A stretch of 64,000 bases of DNA from Posidonia oceanica. Its lineage: Eukaryota > Streptophyta > Magnoliopsida > Alismatales > Posidoniaceae. The stretch spans positions 7,502,001 through 7,566,000 of the forward strand of contig JAZBRS010000077.1 in assembly GCA_037176725.1 (NCBI GenBank), read 5' to 3'. Below the pieces are notes generated by a model. That model was not told where the DNA came from and made no database searches. It saw only the letters and a list, made by a program, of their open reading frames with translations. Positions 43,201 to 54,252 of the stretch are shown here, piece after piece. The stretch's first letter is position 1, and each line of letters opens with the position of its first letter. The translations under genes were made by a program, and so were the position numbers.

Positions 43201-45911
43201 CCTGCGGTAGCGTCTGGAGCGTCCTCCCGACCTCAGCAGTATCGGGGCTGGCCGGCGAAGTTCGTGCGGTTGCAGCGGCGACTGTCGGGCGCTCGCGGAG
43301 GTTGGGGCTGGCTCAGAGCAAGCTTCCGGTGCTTCCCAGACGTCCGGACGCGAGCTCCGAAGCTCGAGCAGCGATTTGGCACTTTTTGGGTTCAGCAGAG
43401 TGACCGGAGGTGGGGGGGAAGTGTTGCTGCTCGTCTGGTTGGATGGAACCTTCCGGGAGGTTGCTGGAGGTCTGGAGAGTCGATTCGGATGGTCGGTTTG
43501 CTGTTCTGGAGAGTGCGGAGAGGATTTGGAGGTTGGGTTGGTTTCTGGTCAGTGGAGAAGGCAAGTGTTTGTTGTGGCGTGTAGGTGCGGTGGTGGGTTG
43601 CTAGGCTGAAGGTCGGGTGCCTTGGGGAGGTGGAGTTCAGGCGAATATCTTGGGAAGATTCGGGAAGGATTGGAGGTCTGTGGTGAAGGCAATTTTCAGG
43701 AGAGGAGGTGTTGGGTTGTAGCTGGTTTCAGTGATGGAAGTTCGGGTGAACTGGAGTGTTTACAGGGAAGGAAAGGCTGGGAAATGATGGAGGAGGAATG
43801 CTGGTGTGTTGGGTGAATTTGGGGGATGAAATGGAAGAGAGTTGGATGCTGGAACGGGCTTGGTTTTAGGGAGAAAAAGAAAGGGAAGTGTTGCTGAAAA
43901 TCAGAGGGAGAAGAAGGAGATTTGCTTGGGAATTCTCTGGATTTTTCCGCTCTCTCTCTCGGATGACCAAAGGGCATTGAAGGAGGTGCTGAACGAGGCT
44001 TTTATCTGCTGCTCTCCGGCTTGCTCGCGCGCTCTGGAATTCAAATTCCACCGGCGCGATCCACTGCTGCTGAGGGAGACATGCAGCCGGCGAGACGACA
44101 GGCAGTTAAAGCCTCCCGGAAAAGGTGCTGAGAGAAGAGAGGAGCGGCGAGCTGCTGTTGCTGATCTGACGGAAGCTCGAAATTCAAATGGTGGAGGGAG
44201 GGCTGTAGCAGCTGTTCGCGGGAGAAGGTTGCAGAAAAACTGTAGAAGGAGAAGGAGGAAGAAGGAGGGGCGTGGGCTGGACTGCTGCGGGCCGAAGGAA
44301 AAAAAAGAATTAAAAGAAAAAAAGAAAAACGGGCTGGATTGGGCCCAATAAGGAAAGGAAAGAAAGAAAAAGAGAAGTAAGGAAGAAGAGAGGGTAGAAT
44401 GGGGAAATAAAATTAGTAAAAATGAACTAAAAATAAATAAAAATATTAGAAAGGTTGTGATGTAGATTAGGATTTTAATTAAATTTTTTAATGGCCATTT
44501 TGGGTTGATTAATGTGTTTTGGGCTTGATTAGGGTTTTAGGGTTTTGGTTTTGCTTTCAATTGGTTTTCACTTGATTAAATGTTTGTTAAACCTTGTTTT
44601 AAATTGTTTTAAAAATTGTGTTTCCCTTGTTAGATACTCAGGACATTGATTAGGATTTTTTAGGATTTATTTTCGTATTAATCAGGATTGGTTTTAGGTT
44701 TTTAAGTCTTAGTCTTCTTAGGTTTTTTTTTTCTTAAGTCTTTTAAATTATGCTTTGATTTTTATTTGTTGATTTTTCTTGAAGTTTTTTAGTTAGATTT
44801 TTCTAGTTTGCTGGGGTGTTTTTAAGTCTTTTAGATGTGTTTTTCTTTTCCCTTTTTTAATTAAGTTTTTATGTTGTTTTTTCTTAGGTTTGTTAGGTTA
44901 AGTCTTTTTGTTTCTTTAATTACTTGTTTTAGTGTTTGTTTTTTAATTCTTCTTTTTAGGGTTTGTTTTTTAATTCTTTTGATGGGGTTTTTACTTTTGG
45001 TGGGTTTTGGTTTTATTTTAGTTTTTTCCTTGATTTTTCAGTGTTTTCTTTTGATTTGTTTTGCATTTTTTAGCTTACATGCTTGGTTTTCCTTTTTAGT
45101 TTGATTTAGTTAAGTTTAGGTTTTTAATTGCTTGTTTAATGTTTTTTAATTGTTTTTCTTAGGGTTCTGATTTGTTTCTTTTATGTTTTGGGGTTTTACA
45201 GATTTTTAGGGGTTTTTATGGATTTTTGCAAGAGAAGGCAAAGGAAAAGAGAAGGAAGAAGGAAAAGGGAAAAAGAGGGAAATAAAAGGAAAAGAGATGG
45301 GTTGGAGAGAAATGATTTTTAAAATTCAGGAAAAAGGCTAAAAATAAAGTAAAAATAGGAATAAGGTAGAGAAGGGATAGAAGTACAAAGGGGGCCCACA
45401 GTCAGGCCAGAAAAGGGGCAAAAAGGGGATGAAAAGAGAGATGATAATCAAGAGAGAGAGAGGAGAGAGAAAATGATAATCCCGGAGAGAGAAAAGGATA
45501 ATTTGAGTGAATGGAGGTCTTAAAGGTTTTGGAATGGGGTGAAAATTGGTGAGTGGGTAGTCTAGGGTTTGAGGTGTTGGTCCTGAAGTTTTGGTTTGAT
45601 TCTAAGAAGGTTTTGGAGGGGTTTCAAGGTGTAGAAAAAGGGGAGTTTTGCCTAGGTTTTCTAGGGTTTTTGGGAATGGTCTAGGTTTGGAAATTTCTGG
45701 GTACTTGGGTAGGCTTGTTAAGTGAGTGTTGGTGGGTTTTCCTATGGGTTTTGGTTAGGTTTTGAGCTTGGCAAGAGGGGTAAAGGCTTAGGTCAAGATG
45801 GGCTGATTTTGGAGGGTAAAGAAGAGGATTAGGGTTTGGTTTTGGGGTTTGAGTCCAGCAATCATCAGGAGGGCTCCAAGGATCCAAGCCTGCCAAGATG
45901 GGGTGTCAACA
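40293..45911 (-). repeat. 3' LTR of element A (5.62 kb)
   Basis: In element orientation it starts TGTTGACACCCCATC at 45911 and ends GATCGCTACA at 40293. It is homologous over its length to LTR B in the other orientation: U5 block 40575-40690, 30-bp array, conserved block 41340-41440, TTGCAT-type tract, candidate TATA (43999-44006, minus), A/T- and GA-rich U3. Left edge equals the edge of the 5' LTR at 61953. Confidence 0.94.
40930..41175 (-). repeat. 30-bp tandem repeat in 3' LTR of A
   Basis: About eight degenerate 30-bp units with GCACGCAAAACGGTGCCAAAA core. The 5' LTR copy is at 62590-62840. Confidence 0.85.
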
Positions 45912-45977
45912 GATGCCCCTCCCTGAGCAAGGTCAAGCGGAGCGAGGCCGCTGCTCAGGGTTGACAAGACACCCCAT
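45898..45977 (-). promoter_or_regulatory. Inverted-repeat structure around PPT and LTR start of A
   Basis: ATGGGGT (45898-45904), GTCAA (45905-45909) and CCCTGAGCA (45921-45929) pair with ACCCCAT (45971-45977), TTGAC (45961-45965) and TGCTCAGGG (45952-45960). The PPT and the LTR boundary lie in the unpaired segment 45910-45920. All arms are identical to B. Confidence 0.8.
45912..45924 (-). other. Polypurine tract of element A
   Basis: The minus strand reads AGGGAGGGGCATC followed by the LTR start TGTTGACACC. Identical to B. Confidence 0.88.
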
Positions 45978-46448
45978 CTGACCGGCGGGAGCAGCGGGTT
46001 GCTATGGGCGTGAACTACTTATTCGGCGGATGCACCGAAGATCGCAGCCCGTTGCCGCAATGCAAGATGCTAGGTGTAGATGGATGCTATGCAGTGCGAT
46101 GCATGCTGATGCAAATGCAATGCAAGAAGTTAGCATAAAAGTTAGTGCAGCTAGAATAGATGCTGATGCTGTGCAAGTGATGGTGATGATGCTAAAGTGA
46201 TATGCAGTGCTAGCTGAGGAAGTGCTAAGATGTTGCAAGAGGAATGATAAAAAGGCGCGATGTGGCGCGAGGATCTGGCAGGGAGGCCAGACTTACGCGA
46301 CAAAGCGAGGGAAAAACAGGGTGCAGCCTGTCCCCGCCCGGGGAGCAAGCTAGCAGAAAAGAAAAAAGGGTGCGAGGGGAGAGAGGCCAACTCTCCTACC
46401 GCAAAAAGGGGTTTGCGTGACTTTGCCTTCCTGGGACAAGGCCACGCC
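45978..46448 (-). other. 3' UTR of A between PPT structure and minisatellites
   Basis: 45978-46075 matches B 23870-23960. 46075-46240 is rich in GATGCTGATGCAAATGC-type units, 46240-46448 is mixed sequence. No coding domain. Confidence 0.65.
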
Positions 46449-47395
46449 AAAAAAGGTGATAAGGTGACGGGCTTATCGTCCGGATAGTTTACGGTCCTAT
46501 CAACCGGGAGTGATAGTTTAGGTTATCAGCCTGGAATGACAGTTTACGGTCCTGTCAACCGGAAGCAGTTGTGAGTGATAGTTACTGGATATCAGCCGTA
46601 TAACATGGTTGTGTGGGATAGTTTACAGTCCTATCAACTAGCGGATAGTTTACAGACCTATCAACTGGCGGATAGTTTACAGACCTATCAACTGGAAGCC
46701 ACAAACCATGAGTGATAGTTACTGGATATCAGCCGTATAACGCAAATGCCGGATAGTTTACAGTCTATCAACTGGAGCGACAGTTTACGGTCCTGTCAAC
46801 CGGCGGATAGTTTACAGACCTATCAACTGGAGGATAGTTTACAGTCCTATCAACTGGAAACGGCATTGCGAGGGACAGTTACTGGATGTCAGCCGTATAA
46901 CATGATTACGCGTGATAGTTTACAGTCCTATCAACTGGCGGATAGTTTACAGACCTATCAACTGGCAGATAGTTTACAGACCTATCAACTGGCGGATAGT
47001 TTACAGACCTATCAACTGGAAACGCGCAATGATGAGGGATAGTTACTGGATATCAGCCGTATAATGCAATTGCTGGTGATAGTTTAGGATATCAGCCTAG
47101 CGATAGTTTACAGTCCTATCAACTGGTGGATAGTTTACAGACCTATCAACTGGCGGATAGTTTACAGACCTATCAACTGGAAACCGCAATTGCAAGGGAC
47201 AGTTACTGGATGTCAGCCGTATAACACAACTGTGGGCCAACCATGGATCGGCCCAGATGATAGTTTAGGTTATCAGCCTGAGAGCAGATAGTTTAGGATA
47301 TCAGCCTGAGAGTGCTTGATTGTTGATAGTTTAGGATATCAGCCTGAGAGTGCTTGATTGTTTGATAGTTTCGGATATCAGCCTAGAGTGCTTGA
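46449..47395 (-). repeat. 25-30 bp hairpin minisatellite, array 1 in 3' UTR of A
   Basis: More than 30 short units on the plus strand, mostly GATAGTTTACAGACCTATC plus AACTGGCG. Variants keep pairing: GATAG/CTATC, GACAG/CTGTC, GATA/TATC (GATAGTTACTGGATATC) and GACA/TGTC (GACAGTTACTGGATGTC). One flanking unit has GATAAG/CTTATC (46457-46476). Hypervariable 3' UTR tandem repeats are a known feature of Ogre elements. Confidence 0.9.
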
Positions 47396-48130
47396 TTGTT
47401 GATAAGAGGGGACGAGATCATGATGAGAACTACTGCTAAAGAGGGGGGGGAGATCATGATGAGAATTACTGCTAAAGAGGGGGATGAGATCATGATGAGA
47501 ATTACTGCTAAAGAGGGGGGTGAGATCATGATGAGAACTACTGCTAAAGAGGGGATGAGATCATGATGAGAGTTACTGCTAAAGAGGGGGGTGAGATCAT
47601 GATGAGAATTATTGATTGATAAGATATCGGACTTATCGGCCGGCAAAGAGGGGATGAGGTAATGATGAGATAAAGAGGGGGATGAGATCATGATGAGAAA
47701 GAGGGGGTGAGGTAATGATGAGAATGATTGATTGATAAGATATCGGACTTATCGGCCGGCAAAGAGGGGATGAGGTAATGATGAGATAAAGAGGGGGATG
47801 AGATCATGATGAGAAAGAGGGGGTGAGGTAATGATGAGAATGATTGATTGATAAGATATCAGACTTATCGGCCGGCAAAGAGGGGTTGAGGTAATGATGA
47901 GATAAAGAGGGGGATGAGATCATGATGAGAAAGAGGGGGTGAGGTAATGATGAGAATGATTGATTGATAAGATATCAGACTTATCGGCCGGCAAAGAGGG
48001 GATGAGGTAATGATGAGATAAGGAGGGGGATGAGATCATGATAAGAAAGAGGGGGTGAGGTAATGATGAGAATGATTGATTGATAAGATATCGGACTTAT
48101 CGGCCGGCAAAGAGGGGATGAGGTAATGAT
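47396..48130 (-). repeat. 39-bp and 116-bp repeats, array 2 in 3' UTR of A
   Basis: 47396-47610: about 39-bp units of GGGATGAGATCATGATGAGA with TTACTGCTAAAGA. From 47618: five units of exactly 116 bp starting at 47618, 47734, 47850, 47966 and 48082, each opening GATAAGATATCGGACTTATC (6-bp stem GATAAG/CTTATC) and then GGCCGGCAAAGAGG. Confidence 0.92.
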
Positions 48131-48181
48131 GAGAAGAAATCATCCTATGACACTAGGAATATCATAGGGGAAAGAGGGGAA

Positions 48182-48234
48182 GAATGATACCAAGGGGCGA
48201 TCAAAAGATGCCCCTGGTGTCGGGATGACACCAG
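48182..48234 (-). other. Conserved PPT-like block inside the 3' UTR of A
   Basis: The minus strand reads a perfect 8-bp hairpin (CTGGTGTC/GACACCAG, 48234-48214) whose end overlaps GGGGCATC, then a T-run and GATCGCCCCTTGGTATC. Relatives of this block are at F 9786-9813 and B 21568-21602. Hairpin followed by GGGGCATC repeats the PPT layout, but no LTR follows. Confidence 0.45.
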
Positions 48235-48361
48235 AGGCTGACCAACGCGTCCTTGGCATCGAAAGCAGAGGGTGATGACAAGATTGTCGTGCTTGTCAGA
48301 CGAGTAGTTTGGGGTACCAGCCCGCTAGGGACTCAGTTGAGGATGATCAGCTGAGGAGGAT

Positions 48362-48942
48362 GACAGGTTGACGGACCTTTCGCCGAGCAGTTTGGGGTGC
48401 CAGCCCGCAGGGGACTCAGCTGGGGATGATCAGTTGAGGAGGACGACAGGTTGACGGACCTTTTGCCGAGCAGTTTGGGGTGCCAGCCTGCTGGGGACTC
48501 AGCTGGGGATGATCAGCTGAGGAGGATGACAGGTTGACGGACCTTTCGCCGAGCAGTTTGGGGTGCCAGCCCGCTGGGGACTCAGCTGGGGATGATCAGC
48601 TGAGGAGGATGACAGGTTGACGGACCTTTCGCCGAGGAGTTTGGGGTGCCAGCCCGTTGGGGACTCAGCTGGGGATGATCAGCTGAGGAGGATGACAGGT
48701 TGACGGACCTTTCGCCGAGCAGTTTGGGGTGCCAGCCCGCAGGGGACTCAGCTGGGGATGATCAGCTGAGGAGGATGACAGGTTGACGGACCTTTCGCCG
48801 AGCAGTTTGGGGTGCCAGCCCACTGGGGACTCAGCTGGGGATGATCAGCTGAGGAGGATGACAGGTTGACGGACCTTTCGCCGAGCAGTTTGGGGTGCCA
48901 GCCTGCTGGGGATAATGATCCAGCTGGGGGTGACCAGCTGGG
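48362..48942 (-). repeat. 83-bp tandem repeat, array 3 in 3' UTR of A
   Basis: Seven units of exactly 83 bp starting at 48362, 48445, 48528, 48611, 48694, 48777 and 48860, containing GACAGGTTGACGGACCTTTC, GCCGAGCAGTTTGGGGTGCC, and CAGCTGGGGATGATCAGCTG. The first half is the reverse complement of the B ~50-bp repeat (19795-19990). Confidence 0.95.
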
Positions 48943-49208
48943 GACGCCAGATGGCGACACGGGTCCGCAGAGGCTCCGGACTCCAGATTGGGTGCTGAGG
49001 ACTTTGCTGCGTTGTGATGTCTGCAAGTCTAGTTAGAGGGCCCAAGATGGTGATGATAATGATATGCAATACAGCAAAGAATCTTGATGTGCAAGCAGAA
49101 AGCAGAAACAGTTTTTCATTGATAAAGCTTGGTGGGTACAATGCCTCTGGCAGGCCAGAAATGTACAGCATAGTCTGAAAGAAGACCATATGATGGTTGC
49201 ACAAGGGC

Positions 49209-50411
49209 CTAGTCAACTCGGGCCTTCTTCGACTGCCGGGAGTCTGGGAACAAAGGGCCGCCTGGCGGAATTTCAGTGATAGGCCAGAGTTCTCGGACTT
49301 CAGCTTCATACTCAGGGGTGCATCCTACACCTCTCACAGCTACAATGTCTGTAGATTGGACCCCATGCTGCATCAGACTAGCAAGCTTCTTGGTTGGGAC
49401 AGTTGTGCTGAGAGGGTACATCTGTAGAAGCTGGGGCGCTGTATTGTCAATGAAGGCGCCCTGCCGGAAGCCGAACTGGCGCATGACCCTTATTGGATGG
49501 TACTCTACGCCTGCTGTGAAACCTGGAAGAATGATCAGCCGCATGTCACGCGCGCTGAAGAAGACAGTGAATGGCTCTGCTGCAGAGGGGACAATACGCC
49601 AGGTTATAGCGTCGTCAGTCAGTGCTGACAGCCTCTCGTATTCTTCTTTGACGCTCTTTTCTGTCTTGGCACGGGCGCTGCTACAGTAGGCTTCAAAGGC
49701 ATGCACTTGAGGGCGCAAGAGGTTCGTCTCTAAGTGCGCGGTCAGCCAGACTTGTATGAGTGCTCCGCAACCGTGGAAGTCGCGGCAGCAATGAGAGATG
49801 CGGTCCAACCCGCGATAGGTCTCTGCCAGGACAACTGGTGCCAAGTCTATGTGCTGGGTCACCACTGCTAATGCAATCTCTGCAACCTCGATGGCTACTG
49901 TCAGTCGGCCATGAGTAAAGATCAGCTCGCCCAGGAAGCGGATAACAAATCCTCGGAGCCACAGCTCATCTCCGAGTTCTGCGCGCTTGTTCAAGATATC
50001 ATCGAAGTGCGCAAGGCGAAGCATAGGTTCAGGCCCGCTGGTGCAGATTAGTTTCTATTGACAGGTTCGAGTGGGGAGCCCAGTTAGCTGGCTCAGGACC
50101 TTGAGATATCCATCTCGCCTCATGAAAGCAGGCGGCCCCAGGATCTTGGAAAAGCCGCAGATCCGACGCACCTCTTCCAGTGTAGGTGTCAGCTCAGTCT
50201 TGTTGAAACGGAAGACATGATGCGCCGGCTTCCAGAATCTTGCGACGGCACACAGAAGGTGGCGGCTGACCTCCACATCAGCGGCCTTCAGCAGCTTAGT
50301 TGGTATGCCCCACAGGCGCAGCTGTTCACAGTCTTGTAGAGTGAGCCTGCTGATCCATTCTCGCAGGGCTTCCGAGCAATGTGCAGGAGTTAGCAGAGTA
50401 GGAAAGCCCAT
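49209..50411 (-). pseudogene. Extra ORF of element A (DUF7745/plant-mobile-domain-like), one stop
   Basis: A frame of 401 codons from ATG 50411 (MGFPTLLTPAHCSEALREW) to 49209. TAG at 50055-50057 interrupts it where F has an AAG codon; there is no frameshift. Features: LRLWGIPTKLLKAADVEV, FWKPAHHVFRFNKTELTPTL followed by EEVRRICGF, then GDELWLRGFVIRFLGELIF, IDLAPVVLAETYRGLDRISH and GCGALIQVWLTAHLE. The series 'FxFxxxELTPTLEEV ... NP/LAPVLAETY..L ... L.Q.W...HL' is the pattern of DUF7745/plant mobile domain proteins, which occur in plant Tat/Ogre elements. Function is unknown. The C-terminal 100 residues are not recognised. A pyrimidine-rich stretch ending in CAG lies just upstream of the ATG, so expression by splicing is possible. 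Confidence 0.7.
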
Positions 50412-51852
50412 TACGCTGATTGCAGAGGGACAGGCAGATAGCTGCAGAAGCTTGAAAGTACCTGCTATCAATAAACAGTCAGATCTCGCAGGCGTATATT
50501 CTTTGACAATAAACAGAAACTGAGGCTGATAAAGTAGTTCCATATGCATTCAGCAGTTGATAACAGAACATGGCAGTTAAGCATAAATAAACAAAGGGAA
50601 TTGACAGCAGTCCGGTGAATGCGGGGGCGAGGGCCGGCAGGAGATCTAGACCGGCGCAGCTTGAGTGTCGTCAATGCGCTCTGCTGGGGAGAAGTACTGC
50701 CTCAGGGCCTGAGCGTGTTGCAGAGTGGAGAGATTGATGGAAGAGGAAAGGAATGAAAGAGGATGCTCGTATGCAGGATGCAAGTGCTGTGCTTATGATG
50801 ATGAGTATTATGCTTGGATGGGTGAGTATGCTTAGATGCCCTCAGCATACGGAGTGCTTTGGTGCCTGCTGCGAAGGAAGGGAGTGGTCCCTAACTCACT
50901 GGGCCCTACCTAGACTCTTGGCTTGTCGGTGGCTCTCCGGAACAGGTTGTTGGCATTATACAGGTGGTGGTGTGGTGAGGACAGGCTACTGGCCACACTC
51001 TCAGGACCTACACCTATTCTTTCAGCTCTCTTTTTTTTGATTGATTTCTCCCTCATAGGTATGCAGTCTTTCTCTGTCCCTAGCCAGGAGAAGGGTGAGT
51101 GTTTGCTCTTAGGAGGATGTGGTAGACCCTCTTAGGCTTGACATGCTGGGGATCTCTAGTGAGGCATGGGGGATAATGGTGCCTGTGTTTTTCGGGCTAC
51201 ATTTTGCCTTTTTTCTTGTTTTTTGCTTTGCTTGCTTTTTTTTCCTTTTTTTTTTTGGTTTTTGTTCTATCTCTTTTCTCTTTTTTTTTTGCTTGTTGTT
51301 TTGCTTTTCTCTCTTTTTTTTTCAGGCTTTTGCTATCCCCATTTTGGTGGCAAAAGGAGGGTGTTTGAAATGTAATGGATTTAGGTTTTGGGTCTGCTGT
51401 GTGATGGGTAGAAGGAGCAGGATTAGACTGCACACCCCTATCTCTAGGGCCGGCTTCTGTCTTCGTCTTCTGTTCCTTGGATGTGCCCAAACCTAGGTGT
51501 TTACTCTCGCTTTTTCCAGACTCACATCCTAACATTTTTTCTCCCTCAGAGGTGTATGTCCATGCGAGATTAGGCGGTTCGCCTATCCTCGTTGGCGGTG
51601 GCTCCCTCACTAGCTAAGACATCTGAGTAGTGCCAGGCGAGGTAGGACGACTCTTTCCAGAGCAGGCAAGCACTTCCGGTTTTCATCACCGGGCCTAAGG
51701 TACAATGCTTGAGGGGATGACGATGATGATTCGAAAGGAAGGGATGCAAGAGTTGAAAGGATGATGATGATGATTTAAAATAAAGATGAAGCAAGAAGGC
51801 GAGAATGCAAGCGCAAGTGGGAGAAGGGTATCTGCAACGGGGCCGCTTTCGG
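50412..51852 (-). other. Region between integrase and extra ORF of A
   Basis: No domain seen. 51010-51330 is T-rich on the plus strand (A-rich in element sense). 51715-51785 holds GATGATGATG-type repeats. 50700-51600 aligns loosely with F 39350-40290. Probable untranslated spacer or intron. Confidence 0.6.
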
Positions 51853-53179
51853 CTACTGATAGTACTTCTTCAGATAGCAGAGGTTGACGGGCTCAGACTG
51901 CTCGACCCGGTCCATATCCTCAAGAGTTACAGCGCCTCCCGAAAAGATCTGCTTGACCACAAAGGGGCCACGCCAGTTGGGTCGGAATTTCCCTCGACCA
52001 TCAGGCAAATGAATGGCGCGCAAGACAAGATCCCCTGGCTGAAAGCTTCTGGGCTGGACCTTTTTCAAGAATGCTCTGGCCATCCGCTTCTGATAGCAGT
52101 GAGCGTTGTGCATAGCTTGCAGTCTGCGCTCATCAATTAAGTTCAGTTGGATGCAGCGGTCTTCGACCCATTCTGCCTCTTCCAACCCAGCTTCTCGTAG
52201 GATCCGCAGAGAGGGGATCTCTACTTCAACAGGTAACACCGCCTCCATGCCGTACACCAGAGAGTACGGGGTGGCTCCTGTAGAGGTCCGGATTGATGTC
52301 CTGTACGCCCAGAGTGTGTACGGGAGCTTGTCGTGCCAATCCTTGTGGGTTTCTGCCATTTTCTTCAGAATCTTGACAATGTTCTTGTTTGCAGACTCCA
52401 CGGCTCCGTTCATCTGTGGCCGATAGGGTGAGGATCGATGATGCTTGATCTTGAGACTTTGCAGGAATTCCTCGATCCTTTTGGCAATGAAGTTTGTGCC
52501 ATTATCAGAGACGATTGAGTGCGGGACCCCATATCGGGCAACGATATTGTTCTTGATAAATTTTCTGTTGCCACAGCGGTGACTGTTCTGTAAGAGGCTG
52601 CTTCCACCCACTTGGTAAAGTAATCGATTGCTACCAGAATGTAACGATGACCATTTGAAGCAGCAGGGTGGATGGCGCCAATGACATCGATCCCCCAGGT
52701 GGAGAAAGGCCATGGCGAAGACATGTTGTGCAGCTGATGTGGAGGGGCCTTGATGAAGTTACCATGAATCTGACAGTTGTGGCATCTACGCACGAACCGG
52801 CAGCAGTCGGCTTCCATGGTCTGCCAGAAATATCCCTGGAGCATAATCTTCTTGGCCAGGAGGACGCCGTTCATGTGCGGGCCACAGGTCCCCGCATGCA
52901 CTTGGAGCATCAGCGTGTCAGCCTCCGATTTGTTCAGGCAGCGCAGTAGCATCTGATTGTATGACCTTCTGTACAGCTGCCCAGCCCCTAACACATACTT
53001 TGACGCCAGACGCGCCAAAGTTTTCTTGTCTGCTGCCGTGGTATCAGGAGGAATGCTACCAGACTCCAGAAAGGATTTTATATCTTGATACCAGGGCTGC
53101 CCCTCTGCTGGATCCGCTTCTTCTATGCTCATGCAGTATGCAGGCTGCTCGATGCGAGTGACTGATACATCCACTGTGC
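51853..53179 (-). pseudogene. int: Integrase of element A, frameshifted
   Basis: Integrase joins element DNA to host DNA. Order in element sense: zinc-binding HHCC region (HAGTCGPH ... CHNCQ), catalytic core with WGIDVIGAIHP (first D), YILVAIDYFTKWVEAASY, VSDNGTNF (second D), and NGAVESANKN (E), then the C-terminal GPF module (NWRGPFVVKQIF) and a TAA/TAG-type end after LCYLKKYYQ. Near 52560-52575 the frame changes: the N-terminal part is in the frame of 53582, the part from RKFIKNNIVARYGVP onward in another, so a small indel broke the gene between the first and second catalytic residues. No chromodomain follows, consistent with Tat. All catalytic residues are present but split. Confidence 0.88.
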
Positions 53180-53582
53180 TATCTTCTGAAATGGTGAGCC
53201 AAGATGCCAGAGTTGCCAATGCGTCTGCATACGCGTTCTTTGCTCTGTTCATGTATGTGAAGCAGATGCTCTCAAATTCTTCCATCAGCCTCAGCAGGTG
53301 TTCGTGATACGGCACAAGCTTGGGGTCTTTTGTCCTCCAGTCGCCGTTTACTTGAGAAATTACCAGCATGGCATCACCGTGCACATGCAGCTTCTGCGCC
53401 TCATGCTCGAGGGCGACTTTCAACCCTAGGATGCATGCTTCATACTCCGCTTCATTGTTTGTGCATGCGAAAGTCAGCTTCCTCGCGAAGGGAATCATCT
53501 GTCCCTGGGGCGTGGTCAGCACTGCGCCTACGCCTCGGCCCTTTTTGTTGACTGCACCATCAAAGTAGAGCTGCCATTCCTC
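53180..53582 (-). pseudogene. Archaeal-type RNase H (aRH) of element A
   Basis: Second RNase H domain, a known hallmark of Tat-lineage elements, lying between the retroviral-type RNase H and integrase. The four acidic catalytic positions are visible: LYFDGAVNKKGRGVGAV (D), TNNEAEYEACILGL (E), VHGDAMLVISQ (D), and NAYADALATLAS (D). It degrades the RNA strand of the RNA/DNA hybrid. An in-frame TGA (53583-53585) separates it from the preceding RNase H. The domain itself has no stop, and it continues in frame into integrase. It is a piece of a polyprotein rather than an independent gene. Confidence 0.88.
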
Positions 53583-53585
53583 TCA

Positions 53586-54252
53586 TTTCTCAGGATCTTT
53601 CTGCTCAGAGTCCTCCATTGCAAAGAGAATGTCTTCATCAGGGAACTGTGTCTGGAGGGGTTGGTATTCAGGTAGAGGAAGGTCAGCAAGATGGTCTGCC
53701 ATGGCCTGACCCTTCATGGATTTCTGTGTGACAAAGGTGATGTCGTACTGAGACAATAACACCTGCCACTTAGCACATCTGCCCACCATGGCCGGCTTTT
53801 GGAAAAGGAACTTGATAGGATCATGCCGGCATAAGAGCTGTACTGGGTATGCCATCATGTAGTGCCTTAGTTTCTGTGCAGCCCAGACAAGGGACAAACA
53901 GGTCTTCTCTAGTGTACTGTACCTGGCTTCGCATTCATTAAACTTCTTGCTCAGGTAATAGATGGCGCGCTCCTTTCTACCAGATTCGTCATGTTGGCCT
54001 AAGACGGCGCCCATGGAATGCTGCGTGGTAGAAAGGTAGAGAAGCAAAGGTCTCCCTGGTGTAGGCGGGACCAGGACAGGAGGCTTGATCAGCAGCTACT
54101 TGATCTTGGCAAATGCAGCCTGACACTCCTCGCTCCAGTGAATCTGCGCATTCTTCTTCAGGAGCTTGAATATGGGCTCGCAGATGGGCGTAAGCTGTGC
54201 AATGAAGCGGCTAATATATTGTAAACGCCCAAGCAGACTTCTGACTTCTTTT
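53586..54252 (-). pseudogene. RT connection and retroviral-type RNase H of element A
   Basis: In the frame reached after the C7 run (54261-54267), a Tat-type connection follows (TEKEVRSLLGRLQYISRFI, LLKKNAQIHWSEECQAAF), broken by TAG at 54096-54098. The RNase H then starts LLLYLSTTQHSMGAVLGQ and includes RAIYYLSKKFNECEARYSTL and AKWQVLLSQYDITFV. The usual DAS motif with the first catalytic aspartate is missing (LSTTQHS), as reported for the degenerate gypsy RNase H of Tat elements, where aRH is thought to do the work. Ends at TGA 53583-53585 in the same frame as aRH. Confidence 0.8.

Noticed and set aside
46449..48942. CRISPR-like regular repeats
   Set aside because: Units are contiguous or vary with the repeat itself, there are no unique spacers and no cas genes, and the context is a plant retrotransposon 3' UTR.
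51853..52713. Chromodomain at the integrase C-terminus
   Set aside because: After the GPF module the frame ends within about 25 residues; there is no aromatic-cage or chromodomain-like stretch.
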